Notes: generated by a model not told the origin, from the letters alone. Numbered from the stretch's first letter, positions 1 to 11,358 are shown. The stretch is 46,917 bases of DNA from Gammaproteobacteria bacterium (GCA_003567855.1 PWYM01000030.1:1-46917), one strand, 5' to 3'. Made by a program: numbers and translations.

Positions 1-1280
1 CCCGCCTGGAAGCTGTAGCCCTCGCCGTTGAACACCAGCGTGCGGATCGCGATCGCCTGGTCCATGTCGCCGCCGTGGCCGAAGTACCCGACAGTGCCGG
101 CATACAGGCCGCGCGGTACGGGCTCCAGCGCGTCGATGATCTGCATCGCGCGGACCTTGGGCGCACCAACCAGCGTGCCCGCCGGAAACGCCGCGGCGAA
201 CAGGTCGAACGCATCGCGACCGTACGCCAGTTCACCGTGCACCCCGCTGACGATGTGCATCACGTGGCTGTAACGCTCGATGCTCCGGTACGGCTCCACC
301 TGCACGCTGCCGGCGCTCGCGACGCGTCCGAGGTCGTTGCGCGCAAGATCGACGAGCATCACGTGTTCGGCGTTTTCCTTGGGATCGGCCAGCAGCTCGC
401 GTTCGTGCGCGGCATCGGCGGTGGCGGTGTCGCCTCGCGGTCGCGTGCCGGCGATGGGACGCAGCGACGCGGTGCGCCCGTTCAGCCGCACCAGCGCCTC
501 GGGCGAGGAGCCGACGAGCTGCACGCCGCCGACGTCGCAGTAGAACATGTACGGCGACGGATTGAGCAGGCGCATCGCGCGGTAGGCCTCGAACGGGTCG
601 ACGTGACAGCTTCCCGAGAACCGCACCGACAGTACGAGCTGGTAGATGTCGCCGGCGGCGATGTGCTGCCGCGCGGTCGCGACCGCGTCGAGAAAGTCGG
701 CGCGGCTGAAGCTTGCCGACGCGGCACCGACCCTGCCGCCGGCCGGGCGGGTCGGCAGCCCGCGCGCGAGCGCGGCGATGACCTCGCTGCGCAGCCGCCG
801 GCGTTCGGCTTCGGTGCCGTCATGCAGCAGCGCGGCGCGGCGCGTGAGATGGTCGAACACGAGGACCGAGGCCGGTGCGACGTAGGCCGCCTCGGGCAGC
901 CCGGCGCCGTTGGCCGGCGCCGCCGGCAGCCGTTCCAACCAGCGCACGAGGTCGTAGCCGGCAACGCCGACCAGCCCCCCGGTGAACGGCAGGCCTTCGA
1001 CCGCGGGGCCGGGCTGCGGGCTGCGCGCGAGCGCGGCCCGCAGTGCCGCCAGCAGCGCCGCGCTGTCCGCGGGCCTCGGCTGCAGCTCGCCGTCGATGCG
1101 CAGCCCGTCGGCGTCGAGGTGGAACTCGAGCGCATCACCGAAACCGATGAACGAATAACGCGCGAGGCTGCGCCCGCCCTCGACGCTCTCGAGCAGGAAG
1201 CGCGGCCGGAACGGGCCGAGCTTGAGATAGGCCGACACGGGGGTGTCGAGGTCGGCGGCGATGTCGAACGGTGCCTGCAT
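1..1280 (-). CDS. trpE: Anthranilate synthase component I (partial, C-terminus beyond window edge)
   Basis: Minus-strand reading MQAPFDIAADLDTPVSAYLKLGPFRPRFLLESVEGGRSLARYSFIG...SPYMFYCDVGGVQLVGSSPEALVRL...DLARNDLGRVA...YSHVMHIVSGVHGE...GTVGYFGHGGDMDQAIAIRTLVFNGEGYSFQAG; TrpE/PabB signature motifs. Absent from the ORF track because it runs off the edge. The Trp leader upstream supports TrpE over PabB. Confidence 0.93.
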   Translation of the reverse strand, partial: MQAPFDIAADLDTPVSAYLKLGPFRPRFLLESVEGGRSLARYSFIGFGDALEFHLDADGLRIDGELQPRPADSAALLAALRAALARSPQPGPAVEGLPFTGGLVGVAGYDLVRWLERLPAAPANGAGLPEAAYVAPASVLVFDHLTRRAALLHDGTEAERRRLRSEVIAALARGLPTRPAGGRVGAASASFSRADFLDAVATARQHIAAGDIYQLVLSVRFSGSCHVDPFEAYRAMRLLNPSPYMFYCDVGGVQLVGSSPEALVRLNGRTASLRPIAGTRPRGDTATADAAHERELLADPKENAEHVMLVDLARNDLGRVASAGSVQVEPYRSIERYSHVMHIVSGVHGELAYGRDAFDLFAAAFPAGTLVGAPKVRAMQIIDALEPVPRGLYAGTVGYFGHGGDMDQAIAIRTLVFNGEGYSFQA

Positions 1281-1313
1281 GGTGTCCTCGGGTGTAGGCC
1301 CCGGGGCATGGGC

Positions 1314-1349
1314 ACAAAAAAACCCATCCCCGGCGGGCGGAGATGGGTT
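1314..1349 (-). terminator. Rho-independent attenuator terminator in the trpE leader
   Basis: Minus strand AACCCATC-TCC-gcccgcc-GG-G-GATGGGTT followed by a run of T; lies between leader peptide and trpE start. Confidence 0.88.
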
Positions 1350-1368
1350 CTGGCTGTTCGATTCGTGA

Positions 1369-1458
1369 TTACGCCCGGACGGCCACCCTCTCCGCGTGGA
1401 GACGGCGCCACCACCACGCAGTGTGGCGTACGGCTGCAGTATGGATTCGGGCGTTCAC
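1369..1458 (-). CDS. trpL: trp operon leader peptide VNARIHTAAVRHTAWWWRRLHAERVAVRA (29 aa, GTG start)
   Basis: Short ORF with three consecutive TGG codons, ending TAA just upstream of a terminator hairpin in front of trpE. Confidence 0.8.
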   Translation of the reverse strand: MNARIHTAAVRHTAWWWRRLHAERVAVRA

Positions 1459-1490
1459 TGGCGGCGAGTATTGCCGCGTTGCGCCGGAGC

Positions 1491-1496
1491 CGTCAA
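1491..1496 (-). promoter_or_regulatory. Candidate -35 (TTGACG) of trpE promoter, with AATACT at 1467-1472 as candidate -10 (18-bp spacer)
   Basis: TTGACG-N18-AATACT on minus strand immediately upstream of leader ORF. Confidence 0.5.
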
Positions 1497-1504
1497 GCGC
1501 CACG

Positions 1505-1864
1505 TCAATTGATCAGCCGCAGCGCGAAGGGATAGCGGAAGTCCCTGCCCTCGCCGGCCTGCACCATCGCGATGATGATCATCACCAGGTGCGCAATGGC
1601 GAGCAGCGGCAGCAGCACGATGCCGATGGCGACGATCACCAGCAGCGCGGCGACGATATAGGCGATGAACATCGTGATGTTGAAGTTCAGCGCCTCGCGC
1701 GCCTGGTCGGCGATGTAGGCGCCGTCGTCGCGCTTGAGCAGCCACACGACCAAGGGGCCTACGATCATGCCGATCCCGGTGAAGATCGCGCTGAGCGCGC
1801 TCAGGTGGGCGATGATGGCCCAGTTTCGTTCCTCGCGGCTCGGGCCGCCGGCGTCGACGTTCAT
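1505..1864 (-). CDS. DUF4870 domain-containing small membrane protein
   Basis: MNVDAGGPSREERNWAIIAHLSALSAIFTGIGMIVGPLVVWLLKRDD...ALNFNITMFIAYIVAALLVIVAIGIVLLPLLAIAHLVMIIIAMVQAGEGRDFRYPFALRLIN; DUF4870 pattern. Confidence 0.85.
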   Translation of the reverse strand: MNVDAGGPSREERNWAIIAHLSALSAIFTGIGMIVGPLVVWLLKRDDGAYIADQAREALNFNITMFIAYIVAALLVIVAIGIVLLPLLAIAHLVMIIIAMVQAGEGRDFRYPFALRLIN

Positions 1865-1969
1865 AGGTCTCCTCCCCTGCATGGACCGCACGCGTCCCCG
1901 CAACGTGCCGAGGTCATTCTAGGCCAGCTCATCTAGACTATGGCAATTGTGCTCGGCTGAGGTACCACG

Positions 1970-2608
1970 ATGATCACGATCCACCACCTGGGCGTCTCGC
2001 AGTCCGACCGCATCGTCTGGCTGATGGAGGAACTCGAGCTGCCCTACGAGCTGAAATGGTACGACCGCGGCGAGGACATGCTCGCACCGGCGGCGTACCG
2101 CGCGCTGCACCCGCTCGGCACCGCGCCCGTCATCCACGACGGCGACCGCGTGCTCGCCGAGTCCACCGCGATCGTCGAGTACGTCAGCCACGTGCACGCC
2201 GGCGGGCGGCTCAGCGTCACACCCGACCAGCCGAACTACGCCGACTACCTGTACTGGCTGCACTTCAACAACAACGCCCAGTCGGCCTTCTTCGTGCGCA
2301 AGGCGCTGGAGACGGCCGGTGCGTCGGCCGACAGTCCGTTTGCGGTCACGGCGCAGCGCCGCGAGACGGCACTGTACCGTCACATGGAGGCGCGGCTGGC
2401 GGAAGTCGAGTACCTCGCAGGGCCCGAGTTCACGTGCGCTGACATCATGGCGATGTTCAACCTCACCGCGCTGCCGCTGTTCGGCGGGCGCGGCATCGAC
2501 GACCTGCCGCACGTGCAGGCCTACGTCGCGCGCGTCAGCGCCCGCCCGGCGTACCGCAAGGCGATGGCCATCGCCGGGCCGCAGGCCAAACGCCCCGCGG
2601 CAGACTAG
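1970..2608 (+). CDS. Glutathione S-transferase family protein
   Basis: MITIHHLGVSQSDRIVWLMEELELPYELKWYDR... thioredoxin-like N-domain and GST C-domain. Confidence 0.9.
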   Translation: MITIHHLGVSQSDRIVWLMEELELPYELKWYDRGEDMLAPAAYRALHPLGTAPVIHDGDRVLAESTAIVEYVSHVHAGGRLSVTPDQPNYADYLYWLHFNNNAQSAFFVRKALETAGASADSPFAVTAQRRETALYRHMEARLAEVEYLAGPEFTCADIMAMFNLTALPLFGGRGIDDLPHVQAYVARVSARPAYRKAMAIAGPQAKRPAAD

Positions 2609-4419
2609 GGCGCGCCGAGGCCGGCGCCGAGCAGCGCGCTCAGCGCGAGCCAGAGAATCACCGCGAGCGGCGTGCCGACCGCGGCGAAATCCGCCGGCCG
2701 GTAACCGCCGGTCGCGACCAGCAGCAGGTTGCCCTGGTAGCCGGCCGGGCGGATGAAGCTCATGCTCGCGCCGAACAGCGCCGCGAGCACGAACGGCAGC
2801 ACCGGCATGCCGATCGCCGTCGCCAGCGCGATCGCCAGTGGTACCGCGATGCCCGCGACGATCGCGTTGGCGGCGAGATTGGTGGCCATGATGGTCGCCG
2901 CCATCAACCCGCCGAGCACCAGCCACGGCGGCCACCCGGCCACCGCGCCGCCGACGATCGCACCCAGCCATGGCGCAGCTCCCGTACGCTGCAGCACCAG
3001 CGCGAGCGCCAGCGCGACTGCGATCATCAGGATCAGGCGGGTGTTCAGCGCCGATGGCAGGTCGCGCCAGCGCAGGCAGTGCAGCGCGAGCAGCCCACCG
3101 ACCCCGGCCAGTGCACACATCGCGACCGGCGCGAGCCCGAGCGCGAACGCACCGATGGCCGCAAGTACGACGGCGATCGCGCGTCCCGCGCGTTCGGTGT
3201 GCGGCAGATCGATGCTGCCGTCGAGCACCAGCACGTCGTGGCTGCGGCGTACCGCGTCGATCGCGTCACTGCTGCCCTGCACGAGCAGCACGTCGCCGGC
3301 ACGCAGCTCGATGTCGTCGAGATCGTTGACCGTCTCGCCGCCACTGCCGCGCGCGCGATGGATTGCGAGCGGCAGCAGCCGGTAGCGGTTCGCGAGGCGC
3401 GTGCCCGCAAGCGTGCGCCGGTGCAGCAGCGAGCCCCGGGTGACGACGATCTCGGCGAGCTGCTGGTTCTGCGCAGCGTCGCTTTCGCCCTCGGTATTCG
3501 CCGGCGACAGCGTCGCGCCCAGCGCGCGCTCGTAGCGCTTGAGATTGTCGGGGAGGTCGCGCACGTGCAGCCGGTCTCCGGGCTGGATGCGCAGCGACGG
3601 CAGCTTCGCGAGAAACAGGTTTTCACCGCGCTGTACGCGGTCGATGCGCATACGCTTGCCGCCGAGTCGCAGCACCTCGGGCAGGCGCAGGCCAGCGGCG
3701 GCGCTGGTCTCCTCGATGCGCAGCACCGCCGAAAACACGCGCGGCGCGGTATCACCAAGCGGCGGGTGGCGCGCCGGCAGCAACCGCGGCGCGACCAGCC
3801 ACAGGTAGAGCAGCGCCGGCAACGACGCGATGGCCACCGGCCACATGAACTCGAACAGCGTGAACGCCGGCACGCCGTGGTCGGCCGCGACGCCACCGAC
3901 GAGCACGTTCGTCGACGCGCCGATCACCGTCGCCATGCCGCCGACGATCGCCGCAAAACCCATCGGCATCAGCAGCTGCGACGGCGGCAGTCGGGCCGAG
4001 ATCGCAACGCCGACGAGCACCGGCATCAGCATCGTCACGACCTGCGTGTTGCTGATGAACGCGCTGAGCGCCGCGGCGATCACGATGGTGGCCAGCGACG
4101 CAAGCCCCGGACGGTCCAGCCAGAGCTGCGCGAGCGTACCGAACAGCGGCGACAGCGCGCCGGTGACCTCGAGTGCGCGCGCAAGGATTACGAGCGATGC
4201 GACGGTAATCAGCGCCTCGTGGCCGAACAGCCCGAACACGTCCGCCGGGCGCAGCGTGCCGTACGGGCCGGCGACCGGAAAAAACTGCAGCGCAAGCAGC
4301 ACCACCAGCAGCACGGCCAGGCTCACCGCCTCGTACGGCAGGCGGTCCTGCGTGTACAGGTAAAGGCACGCGATGGCGAGCAGCCAGGCGGCAATAATCG
4401 GCAGGTCGGGCGGCGGCAT
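2605..4419 (-). CDS. SLC13-family permease with TrkA-C (RCK_C) domains
   Basis: Start MPPPDLPIIAAWLLAIACLYLY; two permease halves (SAFISNTQVVTMLMPV, SFIRPAGYQGNLLLVATGGYRPADFA) flanking RCK_C-like segments. Confidence 0.88.
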   Translation of the reverse strand: MPPPDLPIIAAWLLAIACLYLYTQDRLPYEAVSLAVLLVVLLALQFFPVAGPYGTLRPADVFGLFGHEALITVASLVILARALEVTGALSPLFGTLAQLWLDRPGLASLATIVIAAALSAFISNTQVVTMLMPVLVGVAISARLPPSQLLMPMGFAAIVGGMATVIGASTNVLVGGVAADHGVPAFTLFEFMWPVAIASLPALLYLWLVAPRLLPARHPPLGDTAPRVFSAVLRIEETSAAAGLRLPEVLRLGGKRMRIDRVQRGENLFLAKLPSLRIQPGDRLHVRDLPDNLKRYERALGATLSPANTEGESDAAQNQQLAEIVVTRGSLLHRRTLAGTRLANRYRLLPLAIHRARGSGGETVNDLDDIELRAGDVLLVQGSSDAIDAVRRSHDVLVLDGSIDLPHTERAGRAIAVVLAAIGAFALGLAPVAMCALAGVGGLLALHCLRWRDLPSALNTRLILMIAVALALALVLQRTGAAPWLGAIVGGAVAGWPPWLVLGGLMAATIMATNLAANAIVAGIAVPLAIALATAIGMPVLPFVLAALFGASMSFIRPAGYQGNLLLVATGGYRPADFAAVGTPLAVILWLALSALLGAGLGAP

Positions 4420-4583
4420 GCGTGGTCTGCGGTCGGCTCCGCTTCGCACCCGGGGTGCGGGGGAAGCACCAATAGCACGCGTGGCGCGGTGACTCCAGTG
4501 CCGCGGTGGCATCGCGGCGGGGCGCGCACTACCATGGCCGCTCTGTCGTACCCACCCTTGCACAGTGATCGGGACAGCCGCGC

Positions 4584-4916
4584 ATGAGCTTCAGGAAACT
4601 GCTGGACACCTGGGCGCAATCCGCCCAGGTCGAGACCACCGACACCGAATACCATATCCGTCTGCCGGTCGACGATGCCGCGAAGCTGCACGCGCTGGCC
4701 GAGATGTATCCGGCCGTCGGACTCGAGTCGATCATCACCGATCTGCTGTCGACCGCGCTGAACGAACTCGCCGAGAGCATGCCCTACGAACCCGGCGATA
4801 CCGTGATCCGCGAAGATGACCACGGCGACCCGGTCTACGGGGACGCCGGCCTCACCCCGCAGTTCATGGCGCTGGTGCGCAAGCACCGCACACGCCTGGC
4901 CGGCAGCGGTGACTGA
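4584..4916 (+). CDS. Small protein resembling 'pilin assembly / type 1 pili tip component' family
   Basis: MSFRKLLDTWAQSAQVETTDTEYHIRLPVDDAAKLHALAEMYPAVGLESIITDLLSTALNELAESMPYEPGDTVIREDDHGDPVYGDAGLTP; family assignment from memory. Confidence 0.6.
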   Translation: MSFRKLLDTWAQSAQVETTDTEYHIRLPVDDAAKLHALAEMYPAVGLESIITDLLSTALNELAESMPYEPGDTVIREDDHGDPVYGDAGLTPQFMALVRKHRTRLAGSGD

Positions 4917-4925
4917 CACCGGCGA

Positions 4926-6767
<1,842 letters not shown>

Positions 6768-6907
6768 AGCGTTGCAAGTTTTTGAACGCATGCTCGTCAG
6801 GCATCCGGTCGGGAATCATGGGCCAACGCCGCGCTGGCCGACAATGGCATACTGAGCGCCCGGCATGGGGGCAGGAGGCTGTTGATCGGGACCGACCAAC
6901 GTGACCC

Positions 6908-8323
6908 GTGGAATCACGATTTCACATGATGTCCAGTTGCACCGCTCCTTTATCGTATGCTGCGCTGTCGATGGTACTCGCCTGGACCCTGGGCCCGGGC
7001 ATCGCGGCGAGCCATTACGAGGAACGCGCGCGCGCTTCGACGCCTTCGGCAATCGAACTGGAACGCGAGGTGCGACGTATAGCCGGACAAACCGCCGGCG
7101 GTAGCGAACTCTGGCCAGGGTTCGAAATACTCTCTCACCCGTTAGCCGTCTTCGACGGTTCAGGCACGTATCTTTTCCGGCATCCGTCTCCCCCGGAAGT
7201 CTTCGACGCAGCGTCGGAAGAAAATCTGGACTTTCACGTAAAGTCGGGACGCCACGAAGCGGTTTTTGCAGACTCGATCGCCGAAATTGGTGACGCAGTA
7301 GTCGCGACGGTGCTGATCGATCGACCCGAGGAGGGACGTTCGCCGACCGATCTCGCGGCGGCGGCGATCCACGAAGCGTTTCATGCGCACCAGCAGCTCA
7401 ACCATCCCGGCTGGGTGGCCAACGTCGCCGCGCAGTTCACCTATCCGGCCACCGATGCGCGCCTTCTCGCGCTCCATTACCAGGAAGCCGAGGCGTTTCG
7501 AAGGGCGAATTCGGCGCATGGGGCAGGCGCGGCGAGGTGCTGGACCCGCACCGCGCTCGCCATCCGCGACGATCGGATGAGCCACATGGACCCCGATCAT
7601 GCGCAGTACGAACATGGCATGGAATGGCTGGAGGGCCTGGCGCACTACGTCGAGCGGCGTGCCGCCGGCCGGCGCCCCGACACGCTGGCCGGGATTCGCT
7701 TTCATGCAGCACAGATTCGCCGACGTACCTATGAGCTCGGCGTGGCACAGGCGGCGCTGCTTGACCGTTTCGATTCGCAATGGAAACACGAGCTTGCCAG
7801 GGACGACCAGCAGCGGCTTGGCACAATGCTGGCTGAGGCCGTCGGAGCGGGCGAACGGTGCGCGCTTGATGAGCAGACGCTACTGGCGATCGAAAGCAGG
7901 GCGGAACAAGCCGTCGAGCAGCTCGTGATGTCGCTAGACGACACGCTGGACACGTTCCGGTCCCGCGGCGGATGGCGCGTCGTCATCACGACGGACGAAG
8001 ACCGCCTGCTGTTTCCCGTGCAGATCGATCCCGTCAACGTGGAGATCCTGGGCGGGCTGAAGACGTTACACACCCGGGCAGTTCGGCTTCGCAACTCGCA
8101 CGGCCACCTGGACGTGACCGACGAGACCACCTTGACCAAGGGCGCAGGTGCGCACCCGTTGTTCGACGGCGTACAACGGGTTGAGCTCACGGGTTTGCCC
8201 GAACCGAGCGTCGAAGAGGATTACAATGGCATACGCGTACACGCCGGCGGTCTGAACCTGAGATTCAGCGACGCCACGCTTTCGAGATCGGCAAACTCGA
8301 TCCTGATAAGCCTGGAGCCCTGA
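6908..8323 (+). CDS. Putative secreted protein with HEAFH (HExxH) motif
   Basis: Signal-peptide-like N-terminus (start may be the Met at 6926) and AAAAIHEAFHAHQQLNHPGW; family not recognised. Confidence 0.65.
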   Translation: MESRFHMMSSCTAPLSYAALSMVLAWTLGPGIAASHYEERARASTPSAIELEREVRRIAGQTAGGSELWPGFEILSHPLAVFDGSGTYLFRHPSPPEVFDAASEENLDFHVKSGRHEAVFADSIAEIGDAVVATVLIDRPEEGRSPTDLAAAAIHEAFHAHQQLNHPGWVANVAAQFTYPATDARLLALHYQEAEAFRRANSAHGAGAARCWTRTALAIRDDRMSHMDPDHAQYEHGMEWLEGLAHYVERRAAGRRPDTLAGIRFHAAQIRRRTYELGVAQAALLDRFDSQWKHELARDDQQRLGTMLAEAVGAGERCALDEQTLLAIESRAEQAVEQLVMSLDDTLDTFRSRGGWRVVITTDEDRLLFPVQIDPVNVEILGGLKTLHTRAVRLRNSHGHLDVTDETTLTKGAGAHPLFDGVQRVELTGLPEPSVEEDYNGIRVHAGGLNLRFSDATLSRSANSILISLEP

Positions 8324-8375
8324 ACAGGCCGCCGTGACGCGATGACACGCCGGGTCCGCCCCACGGGAGAATTCA

Positions 8376-9719
8376 GTGAACGCGATGAATGATGTCAAGC
8401 CGTGCGGCACATGCAAGCAGGGCTTTTCAGGCCTTGTGATTACGGCATTGCTGTTTTTTGCAGGCGTGGAGGCCACCGCGGAATTGAGCCCGGAAGAGGC
8501 CAGCATGGCCCGGTTCGTCGACGCCAACACCGAGCGCACCATCGACCTGCTCGAGCGTACCGTCAACGTCAACAGCGGCACGCTCAACGTCGAGGGCAAC
8601 CGCGAGGTCGCGCGCATCATGGCGCCCGAGTTCGAGGCGCTCGGCTTCGACGTGCGCTGGTCGGCGCTGCCGCCGGAAACCGGCCGTGCCGGACACCTCA
8701 TCGCGACGCGCGACGGTGAGCGCGGCGAGCGCCTGCTGCTGATCGGGCATCTCGATACGGTGTTCGAGCCCGATCACCCGTTCCAGACGTTCAAGCGCGA
8801 CGGCGACTTCGCGACCGGGCCCGGCGTCATCGACATGAAGGGCGGCAACGCGGTGATCGTGCTCGCGTTGCAGGCGCTCGACTCGGTCGGCGCGCTGGAC
8901 GGTGCGTCGATCACCGTCGTGCTCACCGGCGACGAGGAATCTCCCGGTCGTCCGCTGGAGATCAGCCGCCGCGACTTGTGGGATGCGGCCGATAGCAGTG
9001 ACATAGCGCTCGGGTTCGAGGCCGGGTCGGTCGTGAACGGCATCGACCATGCCGTCGTTGCCCGGCGCAGTTCATCGAGCTGGCAACTCGAGGTCACCGC
9101 GAACACCGCGCACTCGTCGACGATCTTCCGCGACGAAATCGGCGCCGGCGCGCTGTTCGAGGCGTCGCGCATTCTCAATACCTGGTACGGGGAACTGCGT
9201 GGCGAGCAGTACCTGACCTTCAACGCCGGCGTGCTGGTCGGCGGCGCCGAGGCGCGCATCGACGATACCGGGGAGCGCGGCGGCGCGTCGGGCAAGACCA
9301 ACATCATCCCGGAGAGGGTCATCGCGCGCGGCGACCTGCGAACCATCTCGCAGGAGCAGCTCGAAGCGGCGCGCGAGCGGATGCGCCACGTCGTCACCGG
9401 CAGTCTCCCGGGGACGCAGGCAAGCATCGAGTTCACCGACGGCTATCCCGCGATGTTTCCCACCGAAGCGAACTACGCGCTGCTCGCGCAGTACGACGAG
9501 GTGAGCCGGGCACTGGGCTACGGCGAGGTCGTGCCCTTCGATCCGGGCGCGCGCGGTGCCGCCGATATCGCATTCGTCGCCGACAGGGTCGACGCCGGAC
9601 TGTGCGGCCTCGGGCCCAGCGGCAGTGGCGGCCATACCGCCGAAGAGAAGATCGACCTTCGCACCATCCCGAAGGCCGCACGGCGGGCGGCGGTGCTGAT
9701 GTACAGGCTCACGCGTTAG
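8376..9719 (+). CDS. M20-family metallopeptidase (carboxypeptidase G2-like), secreted
   Basis: LLLIGHLDTVFEPDHPF, GVIDMKGGNAVIVLAL, LTGDEESPGRP, C-terminal GPSGSGGHTAEEKIDLRTIPKAA. Confidence 0.92.
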   Translation: MNAMNDVKPCGTCKQGFSGLVITALLFFAGVEATAELSPEEASMARFVDANTERTIDLLERTVNVNSGTLNVEGNREVARIMAPEFEALGFDVRWSALPPETGRAGHLIATRDGERGERLLLIGHLDTVFEPDHPFQTFKRDGDFATGPGVIDMKGGNAVIVLALQALDSVGALDGASITVVLTGDEESPGRPLEISRRDLWDAADSSDIALGFEAGSVVNGIDHAVVARRSSSSWQLEVTANTAHSSTIFRDEIGAGALFEASRILNTWYGELRGEQYLTFNAGVLVGGAEARIDDTGERGGASGKTNIIPERVIARGDLRTISQEQLEAARERMRHVVTGSLPGTQASIEFTDGYPAMFPTEANYALLAQYDEVSRALGYGEVVPFDPGARGAADIAFVADRVDAGLCGLGPSGSGGHTAEEKIDLRTIPKAARRAAVLMYRLTR

Positions 9720-9801
9720 CCCGCACTGGTCAGGCGGGCGATCGTGTTGGCGCCCCTGAACATCCCGGCCGTGCGGCGGCGCGCCGATTCCGTCAACAGC
9801 C

Positions 9802-11358
9802 TTACCGGCCGATCGACTCGCGAGCCTGCGCCTTGCCGTCCAGCGTGTTGCGCCGTCCCGGCCAGATCTCATCCGACGCGCGATAGGCGGCGAGCGCCTC
9901 GACGGGCTCGTTCAGCGCGAGGTATAGGTCGCCGAGGGCTTCGTACGGAGGCAACAGCGCACCGGGGGTGATCGGGTGCTTCTCGATCGTACCCTCAAGC
10001 TCGGCAGCCGACTCCATCAGCTCGACCGCCTGGTCGTGGCGGCCGTCCGCGTAGGCGATCCAGCCCGACAGGATCCTGCGGTCGATGTCGATGTAGGTGG
10101 CAAACCCGGACTCGCCTGCGGCCTCGGCCTCGTCTCGCAGGGCCTGCAGACGACGCTCCGCGAGCAGCGCGAGGTCCATGTCGCCGCGGTGTACGCCGCC
10201 GAGCCCGCGCGCATACCAGGTCAGGCCCTCGGGCCAGTAGGTATCGTCCCATGGCAGGTAGTCGGGGTCGCGAGGTTCGAGCGCCCTTGCAGCCTCCCAG
10301 TCGCGTTGCTCCACGGCGATGCGCGCCGGCATCGCCGCCGCGTGGAAGGCGCTTGCAAAGCCCGGTTCGTGCCTGCGATCACGCATCGATTCCCGGTACA
10401 CCGCCTCGGCCTCGTCGACGCGGCCCTGCTGCAGGTAGCCGTAGACCTTGTAGTCCACGGCGTGGATATAGTGAAAGGACACCGCGCCGTTGACTTCATG
10501 ACCGGCCGCGGCATCGGCCGAACGCCGATTCCACTCGATGACCTTGTCCCACTCACCGAGGCGCACGTAGATGTGCGAGGGCATGTGCAGCGCATGCGGC
10601 ACACTGGGCGCGATGTCGCTATAAGCGGCAACCAGGTCGAGCGCGTTTTCCGCACGGCCATCGACGTCGGTTGCGTGTATCGAGTAATGGATTGCGCCCG
10701 GGTGGGTATCCTCGCGCTCCCAGACCGCGCGGAGTGCGGCCTCGGCCTCGTCGTAAAGGCGGTTGCGCGTTTCGGCGTCGGCCGCCGAACCCAGCGCCAG
10801 CCGTGACAGGCCGTAGAGCGCGGCGATGTCCAGGTCGTCCGAATGGGCGGCATGCGCGTCGGCCATCGCATCGGCCCACGCCTTGATCCTGCTCCAGTAG
10901 CCCACGTCGTCCGCCGCGACGAAGAACGCCGCCACCGCGTCGACGAGCGCGGCCTCGCGCGCACTGCCCGGGCCCGCTTCACGTGCGCGCTCGACGTGTT
11001 CCCGGCCGCGGGCCAGCGCCTCGCTGTCAGGACGTTCCGGCCACAGCGGCTGGAAGTACGTGGCGGCGATGCCCCAGTGGGCCATTGCACAGCCTGGCGC
11101 TTCCGCGGCGATCGCGGTGAACGCCGCGCGCGCCTCCTGGTACATCATGTGGTGCTTGAGGGCGAGCGCGTCATTGAAAGCTCGGGCGGCCGAGTCACTG
11201 CACGCGGCACCGAAGTCCACGGTGCCCAGCGCATCGGCGTTGTCGAGGTGGGTTTCGTAGTCGTGGTGGTCGTGCTGGTGCTGCGCCGGCGCGGCGGCGG
11301 CCAGCGCGAAGGCGACAAGCACGAGTGCCGGCGACAGCATCGGTCCGGATCCGCGCAT
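9802..11358 (-). CDS. Secreted TPR-type protein
   Basis: Start MRGSGPMLSPALVLVAFALAAAAPAQHQHDHHDYE (signal peptide), helical TPR-like repeats, MAHWGIAATYFQPLWPERPD. Confidence 0.82.
   Translation of the reverse strand: MRGSGPMLSPALVLVAFALAAAAPAQHQHDHHDYETHLDNADALGTVDFGAACSDSAARAFNDALALKHHMMYQEARAAFTAIAAEAPGCAMAHWGIAATYFQPLWPERPDSEALARGREHVERAREAGPGSAREAALVDAVAAFFVAADDVGYWSRIKAWADAMADAHAAHSDDLDIAALYGLSRLALGSAADAETRNRLYDEAEAALRAVWEREDTHPGAIHYSIHATDVDGRAENALDLVAAYSDIAPSVPHALHMPSHIYVRLGEWDKVIEWNRRSADAAAGHEVNGAVSFHYIHAVDYKVYGYLQQGRVDEAEAVYRESMRDRRHEPGFASAFHAAAMPARIAVEQRDWEAARALEPRDPDYLPWDDTYWPEGLTWYARGLGGVHRGDMDLALLAERRLQALRDEAEAAGESGFATYIDIDRRILSGWIAYADGRHDQAVELMESAAELEGTIEKHPITPGALLPPYEALGDLYLALNEPVEALAAYRASDEIWPGRRNTLDGKAQARESIGR

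Noticed and set aside
75-1535. 486-aa plus-strand ORF opposite trpE
   Set aside because: Low-complexity Arg/Ala-rich translation typical of antisense frames in GC-rich DNA; the minus strand reads as TrpE.
3079-4587. 502-aa plus-strand ORF opposite the SLC13 permease
   Set aside because: Mirror ORF rich in R/H/Q with no recognisable domain; minus strand is a clear membrane transporter.
9721-9743. GCCCGC...GCGGGC hairpin between the M20 gene and the TPR gene
   Set aside because: Short stem without a T-run; cannot be supported as an intrinsic terminator.
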